Assembly: GCA_003022435.1 (NCBI GenBank)
Contig: PXUA01000007.1
Span: 62,001-126,000 of the forward strand
DNA from: Bacteroidetes bacterium SW_9_63_38
Lineage (GTDB): Bacteria > Bacteroidota > Rhodothermia > Rhodothermales > Salinibacteraceae
Reading direction: 5' to 3'
DNA length: 64,000 bases
In this document: piece after piece, positions 1 to 9,650 of the stretch
How the letters are laid out: the number at the start of each line of letters is the position of its first letter
Numbering within the stretch: position 1 is the first letter of the stretch
The notes under the pieces: model-generated
What the model was told of the DNA's origin: nothing
Databases searched by the model: none
The model's input: only the letters and a program-made list of their open reading frames with translations
Made by a program: the position numbers and the translations under genes

Positions 1-1714
1 CGACCAGGTAGCCCGAGACCGGCGTAAAGCTCTCGATGTCCGACTCGAACTCGATGGGTTTCCCCATGAGACTCAGGTCCGACTTGGCGTGGAAGCTGAC
101 CCCTTCCTCACGCACATCCATGATGGACTGCCTTTGCTCGGCGAGCCAGACGCCATTCCCGGGTGCGCCCGGGGCCTTCGCAGGCGCTGAGGCCACGACA
201 CGTCCGTCCTCAAGCCCATAGGCCACCACCGAGGTATCGGTCGCCACGTACGCCCGTCCATTATCCACGATCATGTTGAAGGACGAAGGGATCTCTCCTC
301 CCTTCGCAGCCATCCCGATAAGTCCGGACTTCGACATGTTGTACGGACTTTCGTGACTCCACCGCTCTTTTCCGTCCGACAGGCTCCACCCCACGATTTC
401 CTGACGACCGTCATCTCCGAACAGGCCCTGATCGAACCCAACCGCCCGTCCGACAATCTGATCGTTCACAATCTTGAGGTCCGACAGGACATTCATCTCC
501 TTCACGGGATCCGTGGACCACTGACTCTCCTCATCGGCCAGACCAATCTTACGAACATCATGGTCCGGACGGCCCACCACGTCTACGTCAGCAAGGTCCG
601 GCGCGTACAGTGCGTCTCGGTGGAGCACCGGGGGCGCCCCCATATTCAAGCTGTACTCCTGTCCGCGGTGAGCAAACGTGGTATTGACAAGCTTTGCCTT
701 CCAGTCCATTCCGATCTCGTAGGCCTTGGTCCCCTTCTCAATCTGAAAGGCTTCGAGATCTCCGTCCGCCTGCCGGTACAGGAGATAGTCCTTCCACAGG
801 AAGGCATTGAGGATCGCATCGGTGTCGTGGTCGGTGCGCCACTTCACGGCCCCGGTCTTCGGATTGAGACGAAGCAATTCCTTCCCGCCGGAGACGCGTC
901 CCAGAAGGCTGGTGTAGTCCGTCGCTAGAACAACATCTCCGGAGGGCAGCCACTTCACGTGCATCAAGCTGCTGCCCTTGACCTTATCGATGGTCCAATC
1001 GGTCTCGCCCGTCTTCAGGTTGACACGGCGCAGCTCCCCGACCGTCTTGAGAAGAACCGCGTTTCGGCCCGGCACCTTCGTCACGAGGTTGCTCACGTAA
1101 CGCTCCCGCGTGATGGCCGAGTTCGCAGCGGCCGTCGCCGCCCCGGCCGCTAGGCCGACGTTTTTGATGACGCCCGTTACGACCTTCGCCCCCACGGCCT
1201 GATACTTCTCAAGGCTCCATTTGTAGTCGGAGCGTTCCCACATTTTCTCTCCCGTTTTCAGGTCGAGCGCGCGGATGATGTCGTCGGAGGCTGAGTAGTC
1301 GAACGCGAGCGCAACGCCCGGCTCCGATAGCATTGCGTAGTCGAGTTTGTTGGACTTCATCTCCGAGAGCGACACGCCCGCTATTTTAATGTCGGTCGCC
1401 TCCTCGGCGGCGTCTTTCACCTTGCCGAGCAGCCCGCTGTCATCTTCCCCGTAAATGGTGTTGCCGTTCGCATCGATAATGGTCGTCTCCTTCTTCTTCC
1501 CCACGAGCAGGTGCTCGCGCTTCGGCTCCACATTGATGGTCCGGGAATCCATTCCAACATCGGCCTCCCACTCCTTCTGAAGCGTGGTGCTCGCCCCACA
1601 CCCCGTCCCAATCGTCACAAGGCCCACGGCAAGCGCGAAGAGCACGAGGGATTGGACGGCGGACTCGAAAGAGGGCAGGTACAATTGAGATAGACGTGTA
1701 GCAAGGCGGTGCAT
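1..1714 (-). CDS. PQQ-like beta-propeller lipoprotein/envelope protein, 3' end outside window
   Basis: The reading frame is open from an ATG at 1714 to the left edge, so the C-terminus is missing. The N-terminus has basic residues, then a hydrophobic stretch ending in GTGCG near residue 39, which looks like an exported or lipid-anchored start although the lipobox is not canonical. After it come repeated blades of the type 'ALDLKTGEKMWERSDY' and 'RRVNLKTGETDWTI', the tryptophan-docking pattern of PQQ-like (YVTN/quinoprotein) propellers. No quinone-binding or catalytic residue can be named, so a scaffold or sensor role is as likely as an enzyme. The family call is seen in sequence; the function is unknown. 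Confidence 0.75.
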   Translation of the reverse strand, partial: MHRLATRLSQLYLPSFESAVQSLVLFALAVGLVTIGTGCGASTTLQKEWEADVGMDSRTINVEPKREHLLVGKKKETTIIDANGNTIYGEDDSGLLGKVKDAAEEATDIKIAGVSLSEMKSNKLDYAMLSEPGVALAFDYSASDDIIRALDLKTGEKMWERSDYKWSLEKYQAVGAKVVTGVIKNVGLAAGAATAAANSAITRERYVSNLVTKVPGRNAVLLKTVGELRRVNLKTGETDWTIDKVKGSSLMHVKWLPSGDVVLATDYTSLLGRVSGGKELLRLNPKTGAVKWRTDHDTDAILNAFLWKDYLLYRQADGDLEAFQIEKGTKAYEIGMDWKAKLVNTTFAHRGQEYSLNMGAPPVLHRDALYAPDLADVDVVGRPDHDVRKIGLADEESQWSTDPVKEMNVLSDLKIVNDQIVGRAVGFDQGLFGDDGRQEIVGWSLSDGKERWSHESPYNMSKSGLIGMAAKGGEIPSSFNMIVDNGRAYVATDTSVVAYGLEDGRVVASAPAKAPGAPGNGVWLAEQRQSIMDVREEGVSFHAKSDLSLMGKPIEFESDIESFTPVSGYLV

Positions 1715-2011
1715 AAAAAGCTGTGGTGTTGTAGCGAGAAGTGCTTTTGGAGAAGGGGTTCTTGAACGAAACAGACGCGACCTCTCTTTTCAACCCTCGC
1801 TCACATCCCGCTCCTCCGGAACCGTTCCCAACGCCCTCTAACCCCCCACCTGTTTCTCAGATGAGATCGATGAAATCAAAACGTTCCTCTCACTTTCTTT
1901 CTAACCGCGAAACTGTGAATTTGAGACGAACAAAGACGAAGGGCACTGTTCTTCTAATCTGCGGATGTGAGCACTAAACCTAACAAAAACGAACGCTCAC
2001 GTCCCTGATAC

Positions 2012-2332
2012 TCAGCACCCCGAGTCGAACCCCAGTTCCATGAGGGCGGAGGGCTCGAACAAGCCCGTGACGCCGTAACAGCTCACGCGTCGGAGAATCA
2101 TAGTCCGTTGGACGTCGTCACCTCCCAGCGTTCGGGCCAGCCCGTTTCCCAGAAGCCACCCGAGCACAAGCCCAGGTCTAATTTCACGACGGCCCGAAGC
2201 AAAAATGGCGGCCTGCGGACCGGTGAGATAATCGAAGACGATGCCTCCACTGCGCCAGCACAATGCGGAGAGGACAGCTTGTTGGGAGGGCACGGGCTTT
2301 TTAGGAACGACGGCACTCCCGGAGACTGTCAA
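2012..2332 (-). CDS. small hypothetical protein, partly hydrophobic
   Basis: A 106-codon frame with a mildly hydrophobic centre (GLVLGWLLGNGLARTLGG) and a tail rich in small residues ending in GFDSGC. I do not recognise a family. The first 15 codons may not be translated; a later start near the SQQAVLSAL segment is possible. It lies between two longer minus-strand genes in a region otherwise without coding signal. The compositional evenness of the frame argues for a real gene, but there is no motif to prove it. Confidence 0.35.
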   Translation of the reverse strand: MTVSGSAVVPKKPVPSQQAVLSALCWRSGGIVFDYLTGPQAAIFASGRREIRPGLVLGWLLGNGLARTLGGDDVQRTMILRRVSCYGVTGLFEPSALMELGFDSGC

Positions 2333-2656
2333 GATTCACCTGCCCCCTCACGCAAATCACACGCACGGATCTCGCTTCTCCATCCATCATGCCGTCCCGG
2401 ACTAATGCTTCTACTGGCCTTGCACAGCTGCTCTGACGGTTTCGGGGCTTGGTCCTCTGACGCTACAATCGTCAGGCGTTTGGCGACGGCGGGCAACACC
2501 GAGCAGTGTCCACGCAGGAGACCTGGACGGAGATAGCGTCACGAAATCTGCGGTTTCCATCGTTTCAGTTGTTGTACACGCTCCCTGCGCTCCCACACGC
2601 AATCCTCAAACGCCCAGCGCCTATCGCGCAACGCCTACCGCAACACTCACAGCACA

Positions 2657-3763
2657 TTACCGCATGTGCTTCCGCCGATTGCGCACGTAGTCTTCGAACA
2701 GGAACGAGCCGAGATCGTCGAGCTCCGCGTAGTAGGCGCGTCCCCGATTCACCTCCGTCAACTTGCGCACAAAGTCTTGCAGTCCCGGGTCACGCGCAAT
2801 CATGAAGGTCGTGATTGCGATGTCCTGCCGGCGGCAGATCACACCCTCGTCGAGCACCTTGTTCACGATCTTCTGGTCCAGGCCGTAGGCGTTGCGGTAC
2901 ATCTGCCCGTTCTCGATGTGACAACTGGGCTTCCCGTCCGTGATCATGAAGATCTGCTTGTTACGGTTGTTGCGGCGGTGCAGGATGTCTCGCGCCCGTC
3001 GCAGGCCCGCCCGGGTGTTCGTGTAGTACGGCCCCACGTCGAGGTACGGCAGATCCTCAATCTCAATCTCCCAGGCGTCGTTGCCGAAGGCCACGATGTC
3101 GAGCGTATCCTTCGGGTACTTACTGGTGATGAGTTCCGCGAGCCCCATCGCCACCCGCCGCGCCGGTGTGATGCGGTCCTCTCCGTACAGCACCATCGAG
3201 TGGGAGAGATCAATCATCAACACCGTCGCCATGGTGGCGTGATGATCGGTCTCGTGGACCTGAAAGTCGTCCTCCGAGAGATTCCAGCTATCACCGATGC
3301 CGGACCGCTGAAAAGAATTCGAGATCGTACCGGTGACATCGAGCTGCGAGAGGTCATCCCCGAAGCGCCAGTCTTGGGTTTCCGGGCGCCGCTCGTCACC
3401 CTGTCCCGTGTAGGGCGTGCGGTGACCGCCGTCGCCATACTTCCGGAGCTCACTGAAAATCTCTTCCAGCGCCGACCGCCGAAGTGACCGCTCGGCCTTC
3501 GCCGTAATCTCAACGGTGCCATCCTCCTCGTCCTCGCGCAGATATCCGCGCTTCTCTAGCTCCTCAATAAAATCCTCCAACGTCTGGTCGGAGCCAGCCG
3601 TCAGGTCGTGCTCTTCGTCGAGCTGCTTCAACCACTCCAGGGCCTCCTCCGCATCGCCCGCTGTGTGCTCCAGCAGGTCCTGGAAAAGATCGAACAGTTC
3701 TTCAAACAGCGGCTTCTTACCACCGTGTCGGGTGGGATCCCACTTGGTGTATCGTAGACGCAT
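2657..3763 (-). CDS. VWA-domain protein (CoxE/YehP-like), 368 aa
   Basis: The C-terminal half is a von Willebrand factor A domain. It has the metal-binding DxSxS motif as DLSHS at residues 185-189, a conserved MITDGKPS strand, and TFMIARDPGLQ near the end. The N-terminal half is acidic and helical with no recognised catalytic motif. VWA proteins of this kind usually act with a MoxR-type AAA ATPase in metal-dependent assembly or chaperone work; no ATPase gene is adjacent here. I chose the ATG at 3763 (MRLRYTKWDP) because the 15 residues before it look like non-coding lead. Single gene, no operon partner visible. Confidence 0.8.
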   Translation of the reverse strand: MRLRYTKWDPTRHGGKKPLFEELFDLFQDLLEHTAGDAEEALEWLKQLDEEHDLTAGSDQTLEDFIEELEKRGYLREDEEDGTVEITAKAERSLRRSALEEIFSELRKYGDGGHRTPYTGQGDERRPETQDWRFGDDLSQLDVTGTISNSFQRSGIGDSWNLSEDDFQVHETDHHATMATVLMIDLSHSMVLYGEDRITPARRVAMGLAELITSKYPKDTLDIVAFGNDAWEIEIEDLPYLDVGPYYTNTRAGLRRARDILHRRNNRNKQIFMITDGKPSCHIENGQMYRNAYGLDQKIVNKVLDEGVICRRQDIAITTFMIARDPGLQDFVRKLTEVNRGRAYYAELDDLGSFLFEDYVRNRRKHMR

Positions 3764-4138
3764 GGTATAGAATCCCGGCTGTGGACGGACGATAACGGAT
3801 TGTAGCAACGCTGGGCGATCACAGTTTGTTTTCGGAGAGGTTGACCGAGCCGCAACATCTTCCCCGACTTACTGATCCGTGCACAGGTAGGTAAACTTTT
3901 TCTGTCATCCTGTCGGGGACCGCGGTTCGCTACCAGTCGGCATCGCCTTTAAGAACCTATTCACGTATCAGTAGAATCGAAGCGCTTTCCAAAGAGCCGG
4001 CCCAAAAATCGGACACCGGTCGGTCCCCGTGAAGAAGAACGTGATGCGTGAATACGTGATGCGTACAACGCCTTCCTCGCCCCGGAAATTCCTTTTCGGA
4101 TCCCTGACGCAATACGACGCATCACGCAATACGCCTCC
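3764..4138. other. intergenic region with short word repeats
   Basis: No convincing gene. The part from about 4038 to 4138 is built of repeated words such as GATGCGT, GAATACGTGATGCG and ACGCATCACGCAATACG. The same words recur near 55030-55060 and 61130, always just beyond the 3' end of a gene. Confidence 0.5.
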
Positions 4139-5335
4139 TTACCGCGAGTACGGCGTCTCCAGATACTGCTTCGCCCGGTCTTTGGCATCCACGGGGTCGT
4201 CCATATCCGTCACTCGCTCATATTGCTGAACGGCCTTCTCCCGCTCTCCCATGGCATCATGGACCATGCCCGTGTAGAGCGCCCCGAGAATGCGGTACCG
4301 GTTGTCCTCGATGTCGCGGTCGGTCAATGTATCGAGCCGCTGGAGATGCATGAGGGCCGTCTCGTAGTCACCACGGTGAAGCCGATCCTTGCCCATGTAA
4401 TAGCGCGCAATTTCCTCCATGTGCACGTTGTAGCCGGGCTGATTGCTCTCGCATCGGTCCAGCACGCTTTCAAAGACCTCCCTTGCCTGATCCCAACGGT
4501 TCCATTTGGCATACACGCGCCCCTCGTAGTTGTGGAAGTAGGGATTGTCGGGGTGCCGCTCCCGAAGCCGCTTCACGTACCGCCGCGCCGGCAGGTACTC
4601 CTCCTCGTACAGGAAGTAAATCTGCGTCAGAAAGTAGATCGCCTCCGTCTGCACATAGTGTCCCGACGACGCCGTCTCCTTCAGCAGTTTCAAGCCGCGC
4701 TCGCGATTCCCGTCCGGGATCATCCAGGTGAAGGCCTTTACCGCCGGATACTCCTCCTCCGAAATCGCGGTATAGTAGTCGTACAGCCCTTTGCCGAACA
4801 CGTAGTCGCCGTTCTCCGGGGGCGCGATCGTCGCAACCCGACGCACAGGCCCGATGGCCTTGCGCCCGTTGACCAGCGCCTTCCACCAGTCACTCCGATT
4901 GGACGCGAGGCGCGCCTTGAACCCCCGCGCCGCTCCCTTGAACAGAAGCGCGTCGAAGTGATCGGGATTGTCGTCCAGAATCTCCTCGCACCGGTCGATG
5001 ACCTCGTCCATGTGGTCGTAGAACCGGTCGTCGTACTGGTCGTCGGTCAGGTCCAGCATGATGCGCCACCATAGGTTGAGCCCTTTGAGGAATGGGCTCA
5101 CTGGATGACGCGGGTAGCGCTCGTCGATTTCCTGAAACAGGGTCTTCGCTGCCTCGGGGCGCGTATTGTAGAGGCGCTTGAGTCCCGTCGTCGCCCGCGT
5201 GCGGACAAACGGATCGGTGAGGACGGTGGAAAACGACGCCGTCGTATCCGGCAGCACCGACGACTGCGCCGCCGCGGACGGCCCCACGATCACGCCGATA
5301 CTCATCAGTACAGCCACCGCGATGCGAGACAGCAT
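4139..5335 (-). CDS. exported TPR-repeat protein, 398 aa
   Basis: Starts at the ATG at 5335 with a classic signal peptide (MLSRIAVAVLMSIGVIVGPS then AAAQS), which predicts export with cleavage after AQ or AA. The rest is helical and arranged in tetratricopeptide-type units; clear ones are 'HYVQTEAIYFLTQIYFLYEE', 'RHPDNPYFHNYEGRVYAKW' and 'RILGALYTGMVHDAMGEREK'. A repeat scaffold in the periplasm or at the outer membrane is likely. An in-frame codon 22 residues upstream exists but would spoil the signal peptide. No partner gene is apparent; ddl lies upstream on the same strand 149 bp away. Confidence 0.8.
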   Translation of the reverse strand: MLSRIAVAVLMSIGVIVGPSAAAQSSVLPDTTASFSTVLTDPFVRTRATTGLKRLYNTRPEAAKTLFQEIDERYPRHPVSPFLKGLNLWWRIMLDLTDDQYDDRFYDHMDEVIDRCEEILDDNPDHFDALLFKGAARGFKARLASNRSDWWKALVNGRKAIGPVRRVATIAPPENGDYVFGKGLYDYYTAISEEEYPAVKAFTWMIPDGNRERGLKLLKETASSGHYVQTEAIYFLTQIYFLYEEEYLPARRYVKRLRERHPDNPYFHNYEGRVYAKWNRWDQAREVFESVLDRCESNQPGYNVHMEEIARYYMGKDRLHRGDYETALMHLQRLDTLTDRDIEDNRYRILGALYTGMVHDAMGEREKAVQQYERVTDMDDPVDAKDRAKQYLETPYSR

Positions 5336-5484
5336 GGAGACGAGGAACGTGACAACAATAAACGCGCCTGCGATACCCGAGCCTGAATCGTGCTGTTCCA
5401 AAAAACGTTCAATGTTTTAACGTTGAACGTTATCGCGATCGATGTTACTTTTCTCGACGGAAATCGGGATCACGATATCCCACG

Positions 5485-6759
5485 CTATTCCTTCCCCGCT
5501 TTTATGCCCTGCAGGCTTTTCTGCGACAGCAGGTTCACGTCGTAGGTGCGCACCCGCCCATTCTGCTGGCAGTGGCGGCGCCGGGCAATCTCGACCAGCC
5601 GTTCCAGGAGTTCATCGAACGGGACGCCCGACGGCTCCCAGAGATAAAACGAAAAGGAGCCGGGAATGGTATTGATCTCATTGAAGTAAAGCTGTCCCGA
5701 CGGCTGTCGGGACTCGTCGATCATGAAGTCGATCCGCACCACCCCCGCACACTCAAAGAGGTGGAACAGCCGAACGGCCATGTCCTGGATGTGCTCGGTT
5801 CGGTCGTCGGAGAGCGGCGCCGGGACGATTCGATCGAGCGAGGCCATTCCCTCCGGCCCGTCGTCCGCCGTCTTCGCCCCACCCCCCTTCGCCTCCTCCC
5901 CGTCCTCCCGCATGTACTTGTCCTGAAAGGTGAGCACCTCGTCCTCGTCCGACGGCGTCGGCTCCTCCAGCACACTGGGCGTGGCCTCGTGCGCGTCCCC
6001 GAGCACCGAGCAGTTGATCTCCCGCATCTCAACGACGGCCTGCTCGACGATCACCTTGCTGTCGTACCGGAAGGCATCCTCGATGGCCGCGTCCAGATCC
6101 GCGCGGGTGTCGGCCCGCGCAATGCCGATCGACGAGCCGCAGCGGGCCGGCTTGACGACCATCGGGTAGCCGATCTCGGCCTCGCACCGATCCAGCCCCT
6201 CATCCTCCTGGTAGGCCCACTCTTCTTCGCGAAAGGCGACAAAGTCAACCACCGGAATGCCCACCTGCTCGCAGACCCGCTTCGACATTACCTTGTCCAT
6301 CCCGAGGGCCGATCCGAAGACGCCGGTGCTGGTGTAGGGTACGTTGCACGTCTCACACAGGCCCTGCAGGCCGCCGTCCTCTCCGGCGCCCCCATGCAGC
6401 CCCAGCAACATCACGTCAACCTGAATCCGACGCGGCGGACGCGCAAAGCGCTCGAACGCCCCGGCCTCGCGGGTTTCCAGCAGTTCCAGGTGGCCGTGCG
6501 GGGTTGGGCGCAGTGCCACCGGCGTCGCCGCCTCCAGCAGGGCATCAAGGTCAGTGTACCGATCCGCGTTCAGGAGCGCGTCGCCTGTGTACCACGTCCC
6601 GTCCTTGGCAATGTAGAGCGGCACCGGCGTGTATTTCTCCCGGTCGAGCGCCGCGGCCGCCTGCAGCGCTGAAATAATCGACACCTCGTGCTCCGGCGCC
6701 ACACCGCCCAGCGCCACCCCCACATTCACAGAATTCGTAGCCACAACAACACCCAACAA
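5485..6759 (-). CDS. ddl: D-alanine--D-alanine ligase, 424 aa
   Basis: ATP-grasp ligase that joins two D-Ala for peptidoglycan precursors. The N-terminal domain opens with NVGVALGGVAPEHEVSIIS, the family signature. The ATP-grasp part has LGMDKVMSKRV, MVVKPARCGSSIGIA and the C-terminal YFNEINTIPGSFSFYLWEP with the metal-binding Asn and Glu. At 424 aa it is longer than usual (about 310-370). Extra sequence lies in an acidic loop before the DRIVPAPL strand and just ahead of LYFNEINT, where a 20-nt palindrome is embedded in frame. The alanine racemase that supplies D-Ala is 2.9 kb away on the other strand, with dipeptidyl peptidase IV between them. Confidence 0.92.
   Translation of the reverse strand: MLGVVVATNSVNVGVALGGVAPEHEVSIISALQAAAALDREKYTPVPLYIAKDGTWYTGDALLNADRYTDLDALLEAATPVALRPTPHGHLELLETREAGAFERFARPPRRIQVDVMLLGLHGGAGEDGGLQGLCETCNVPYTSTGVFGSALGMDKVMSKRVCEQVGIPVVDFVAFREEEWAYQEDEGLDRCEAEIGYPMVVKPARCGSSIGIARADTRADLDAAIEDAFRYDSKVIVEQAVVEMREINCSVLGDAHEATPSVLEEPTPSDEDEVLTFQDKYMREDGEEAKGGGAKTADDGPEGMASLDRIVPAPLSDDRTEHIQDMAVRLFHLFECAGVVRIDFMIDESRQPSGQLYFNEINTIPGSFSFYLWEPSGVPFDELLERLVEIARRRHCQQNGRVRTYDVNLLSQKSLQGIKAGKE
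5694..5713. repeat. 20-nt palindrome inside ddl
   Basis: GTCCCGACGGCTGTCGGGAC: two 8-nt arms around a 4-nt centre. The identical 20-mer recurs at 23874-23893 in a non-coding region. In ddl it is read in frame as part of SRQPSG and adds several residues just before the conserved LYFNEINT strand. Confidence 0.85.
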
Positions 6760-6819
6760 TCAGTGCGAACAACGACGCAGTCTCACCCCCAATCTTCAAT
6801 CTTCTAATCTTCAATCTTC

Positions 6820-9156
6820 TCACTCAGGAGCTCCACGCGTCGGCTTCGAGGAAGCGATCTGCTCCTGAATAAACGACGTCAACATCCGAAACAGGTGCAG
6901 TCGCGTCGTGCCTCCGGCAATGCTGTGCCTCTTCTTCGGATACAGCATGAACTGAAATTGCTTCCCGTTCTCCTGCAGCCGCCTGGCCATCTGAATGCCG
7001 TTTTGCGGATGCACGTTATCGTCGAAGCCGCCGTGCGCGAGCAGAAGGTTCTGATGCGACTCGAGCCGGTCGGTGTAGGTCTGGGGCGCCCCCTGCACGT
7101 AACCGTCCTCATTGGCCTGCGGCGTCGACATGTACCGCTCCGTATAGATGGTGTCGTAGAGGCGCCAGTCGGTCACCGGCGCCACCGAGAGTCCTGCCGT
7201 AAAGGTCGAGGGCCCGTCGCCCGTAAGCATGGACATGAGCGTCATGTAGCCGCCGTAACTCCATCCCCAGATCCCGACCCGGTCGGGATCGACCCACGAC
7301 GAGTCGGTAAGGGCCTGTGCCGCTGCAATCTGATCGGCCGACTCCGGCTGGCCGAGACGCTGGTACGGCACGTCCTGAAAGGCCTTTCCGCGCCCCCCCG
7401 TTCCGCGGTTGTCGACACTCACCACCACTGCATCCTGGGTCTTGACGAGATACTGGTGCCACAGGTGCCGCACCCCACCCCACCGATCCGTCACCGTCTG
7501 AATGCCGGGTCCGCCGTACACGTACATCAGCACCGGGTACTGCGCCGACGGGTCGAAATCCTTGGGCTTCACGATGTAGGCGTTGAGTGGAGTCCCGTCT
7601 GCCGCCGGCAGCGTGGTGAACGACGCCGACGGCAGATTATTATGGTCGAGACGCTTTTCCAGTGCCTCGTTTTCCTTGAGGGTTGTGAGTTTCGACCCGC
7701 TCGCCTCGTGCAACGTCCACGTCGGCGGCATGCCTCGGCGCGAATGCGCGTCGATGTAATACTTCCGGTCCTTCGACATATTGATGTCGTGCCAGCCGGG
7801 AGCCGTGCTCACCTTGGTGGGCGGCATTGGGGCCTCGTGCCGCCCCAGCGACACACCCGCGCTGTAAAGGTGCCGCTCCGTCGAGTGCTCGCGGGTGGCC
7901 GTGAAGTAGGCCGTGAGCGACGCTTCGTCGACCCCGTGAAAGGCCGTGACTTCCCACTCTCCGCCCGTAATGGGCCCGAGCTTCGTTCCATCCGTCCGGT
8001 AGAGGTACGCATGGTTGTAGCCACTCCGCTCCGACAGAAAGACGAAGTGCTTGCCGTCGTCCAGGAACGAAAGCGTCTCATCCCCCACCTCAATGTAGGT
8101 GTCGTTTTGCTCCTGCAGAATGGTCTGCACCCGTCCGGTTCTCGGATCCCCGTAGAGCAAATCCAGCCTGTTCTGGTTCCGGTTCATCCGAAACATCCAG
8201 ACGCGGTGACGACCGCTGACCGTCGGCGTCCACCCCATCCGGGGAAGGTACTCGTGCTCCGTGCCCCCCTCTTCCCAGGTGTTGGTATCAAAGTACCGAA
8301 TCGCCTGCGGCTGCCGATCCTGCGACGGCCGCACCGCACTCAGGTCGATGACGCCCACCTTGATCTCGCTGTTCTTTTCTCCCGCCTTCGGATACCGGAA
8401 TCGCTTGTATTCCGGATAGCGGGTCGTGTGGTCGGTGAGGGCAAACTCGCGGGTCTCCGACTCGTCGAGCTTGAAGAACGCGATGTGCTTCCCCTCCGGA
8501 CTCCATCGCCACCCGTCGCGCACGCGAAATTCCTCCTCGTACACCCAATCGAACGTGCCGTTGATGATCGCCCCCTCACTGCCGTCGGTCGTGAGAGCTG
8601 TTTCCTGCCCCGTCTTCAAATTCTTCAGATACAGGTCACGATTCCGGATAAACGCCACCCTGGTTGCCGACGGGTTGAACTTCGCAAACATCTGATAGCC
8701 GTCGTCGCGGTCGGCCACCGGCGTGAGCGTCTGGGACGCCAACTCGTAGACGTAGTAATATCCTTTCGTATTGGCGCGCCACACCTGCTTCGAGTCGGTG
8801 TAGATGAGCACCTTGTCCCCGTCCTCGCTGAACTGGTAGTCCTCAATCGGCACGACCCGGCCTACATCATCGGCATACAGATTCACTCCGTCGATGACCC
8901 GCGTGCTGTCGTCCGTCTTCAGGTTGTAGCGCATCAGGTGGGTCGCGTCGCCGGTGTCGGCCGGCTGGATGTAGGTGATAACCGGCCCTTCGTCGGCCCA
9001 CCGCCCGCCCTGGAAGGCATCGGGCGAAAAGGCCTGCTCGGCGTGAATGTTTTTGAGCGTAAACGCCGTGGTGTCGACCGACTGGGCGTGCAGAGCATGC
9101 CCTCCGCCTACCAACAACGCCACTCCGAGAGCAAAAACACAAAGGCGACGCAACAT
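6820..9156 (-). CDS. dipeptidyl peptidase IV-type S9 peptidase, 778 aa
   Basis: Secreted serine peptidase expected to release X-Pro or X-Ala dipeptides from peptides in the periplasm or outside. The start at 9156 gives a signal peptide (MLRRLCVFALGVALLVGGG then HALHAQS). The middle is a DPP IV-type beta-propeller with YDYYDY-like 'YYYVYELASQTLTPV' and 'DWVYEEEF', the latter carrying the Glu pair that binds the substrate N-terminus in DPP IV. The catalytic triad is visible: Ser in GWSYGGYM (about 634), Asp in GGFDDNVH (about 712), His in KRHSIAGG (about 744). Length fits the family (720-800). Upstream codons as far as 9519 are open but consist of repeat DNA. Confidence 0.92.
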   Translation of the reverse strand: MLRRLCVFALGVALLVGGGHALHAQSVDTTAFTLKNIHAEQAFSPDAFQGGRWADEGPVITYIQPADTGDATHLMRYNLKTDDSTRVIDGVNLYADDVGRVVPIEDYQFSEDGDKVLIYTDSKQVWRANTKGYYYVYELASQTLTPVADRDDGYQMFAKFNPSATRVAFIRNRDLYLKNLKTGQETALTTDGSEGAIINGTFDWVYEEEFRVRDGWRWSPEGKHIAFFKLDESETREFALTDHTTRYPEYKRFRYPKAGEKNSEIKVGVIDLSAVRPSQDRQPQAIRYFDTNTWEEGGTEHEYLPRMGWTPTVSGRHRVWMFRMNRNQNRLDLLYGDPRTGRVQTILQEQNDTYIEVGDETLSFLDDGKHFVFLSERSGYNHAYLYRTDGTKLGPITGGEWEVTAFHGVDEASLTAYFTATREHSTERHLYSAGVSLGRHEAPMPPTKVSTAPGWHDINMSKDRKYYIDAHSRRGMPPTWTLHEASGSKLTTLKENEALEKRLDHNNLPSASFTTLPAADGTPLNAYIVKPKDFDPSAQYPVLMYVYGGPGIQTVTDRWGGVRHLWHQYLVKTQDAVVVSVDNRGTGGRGKAFQDVPYQRLGQPESADQIAAAQALTDSSWVDPDRVGIWGWSYGGYMTLMSMLTGDGPSTFTAGLSVAPVTDWRLYDTIYTERYMSTPQANEDGYVQGAPQTYTDRLESHQNLLLAHGGFDDNVHPQNGIQMARRLQENGKQFQFMLYPKKRHSIAGGTTRLHLFRMLTSFIQEQIASSKPTRGAPE

Positions 9157-9239
9157 AAGCACCGGCACTGGAGCAAAAAGCACGCGAACGGGGAGCGTCC
9201 CGCTACAGCAAAGGTATTCCTCGACGCCCCACCTTCGCA

Positions 9240-9510
9240 ACACACCCCCAGAGCGATTGCATGTTGGCAGATGTCCGGGGACGTAGGCACCGATTGTGCC
9301 GTTGAGCGGCCCGATTGCCCGGAACGAGCGGAGGCATGGATGCATGGAGGCAGTCACGTCGTGCCCGTCCCTCCCCTCTCGGGGGCTCCGGAGAGCAAGA
9401 TGCGATTGCCGTGCAACACACCCCCAGGGCAAATCGCATGATGGAAGGCGTCGGGAAAGCAGAAGGCGCTTTTGTCGTTCATCGACCAATCTGCCCGGAA
9501 TGAATGGGCG
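9240..9510. repeat. two copies of an interspersed intergenic repeat
   Basis: Non-coding stretch between the DPP IV gene and alr. Read on the minus strand it holds two diverged copies (about 9240-9350 and 9415-9505) of a 100-135 bp repeat. Shared blocks are CATGCCTCCG, TTCCGGGCA, GGTCGATGAA, AAAAGCGCC, CTGCTTTCCC and a 3' end GCAATCG/GCGATTT followed by CTGGGGGTGTG. Other copies lie at 13628-13760, 28690-28820 and 54700-54792. Confidence 0.7.
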
Positions 9511-9650
9511 CCTCTGCAATCTTGCGATCGTCCAATCTGCGCATCCTCACGCCACCACCGAAATTTCAACCTTCAACGACCGACCTCTGCTCCCGGAAGC
9601 CCTTCTTCCGTCGGAACCATTGAGCGGGACGCAATTTAAGGACAGCTCGT

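Noticed and set aside
6895-9441. 848-codon open frame on the plus strand opposite the DPP IV gene
   Set aside because: High GC and biased third positions leave the antisense frame open. The translation is Arg/His/Val-rich with no family, while the minus strand encodes a full S9 peptidase.
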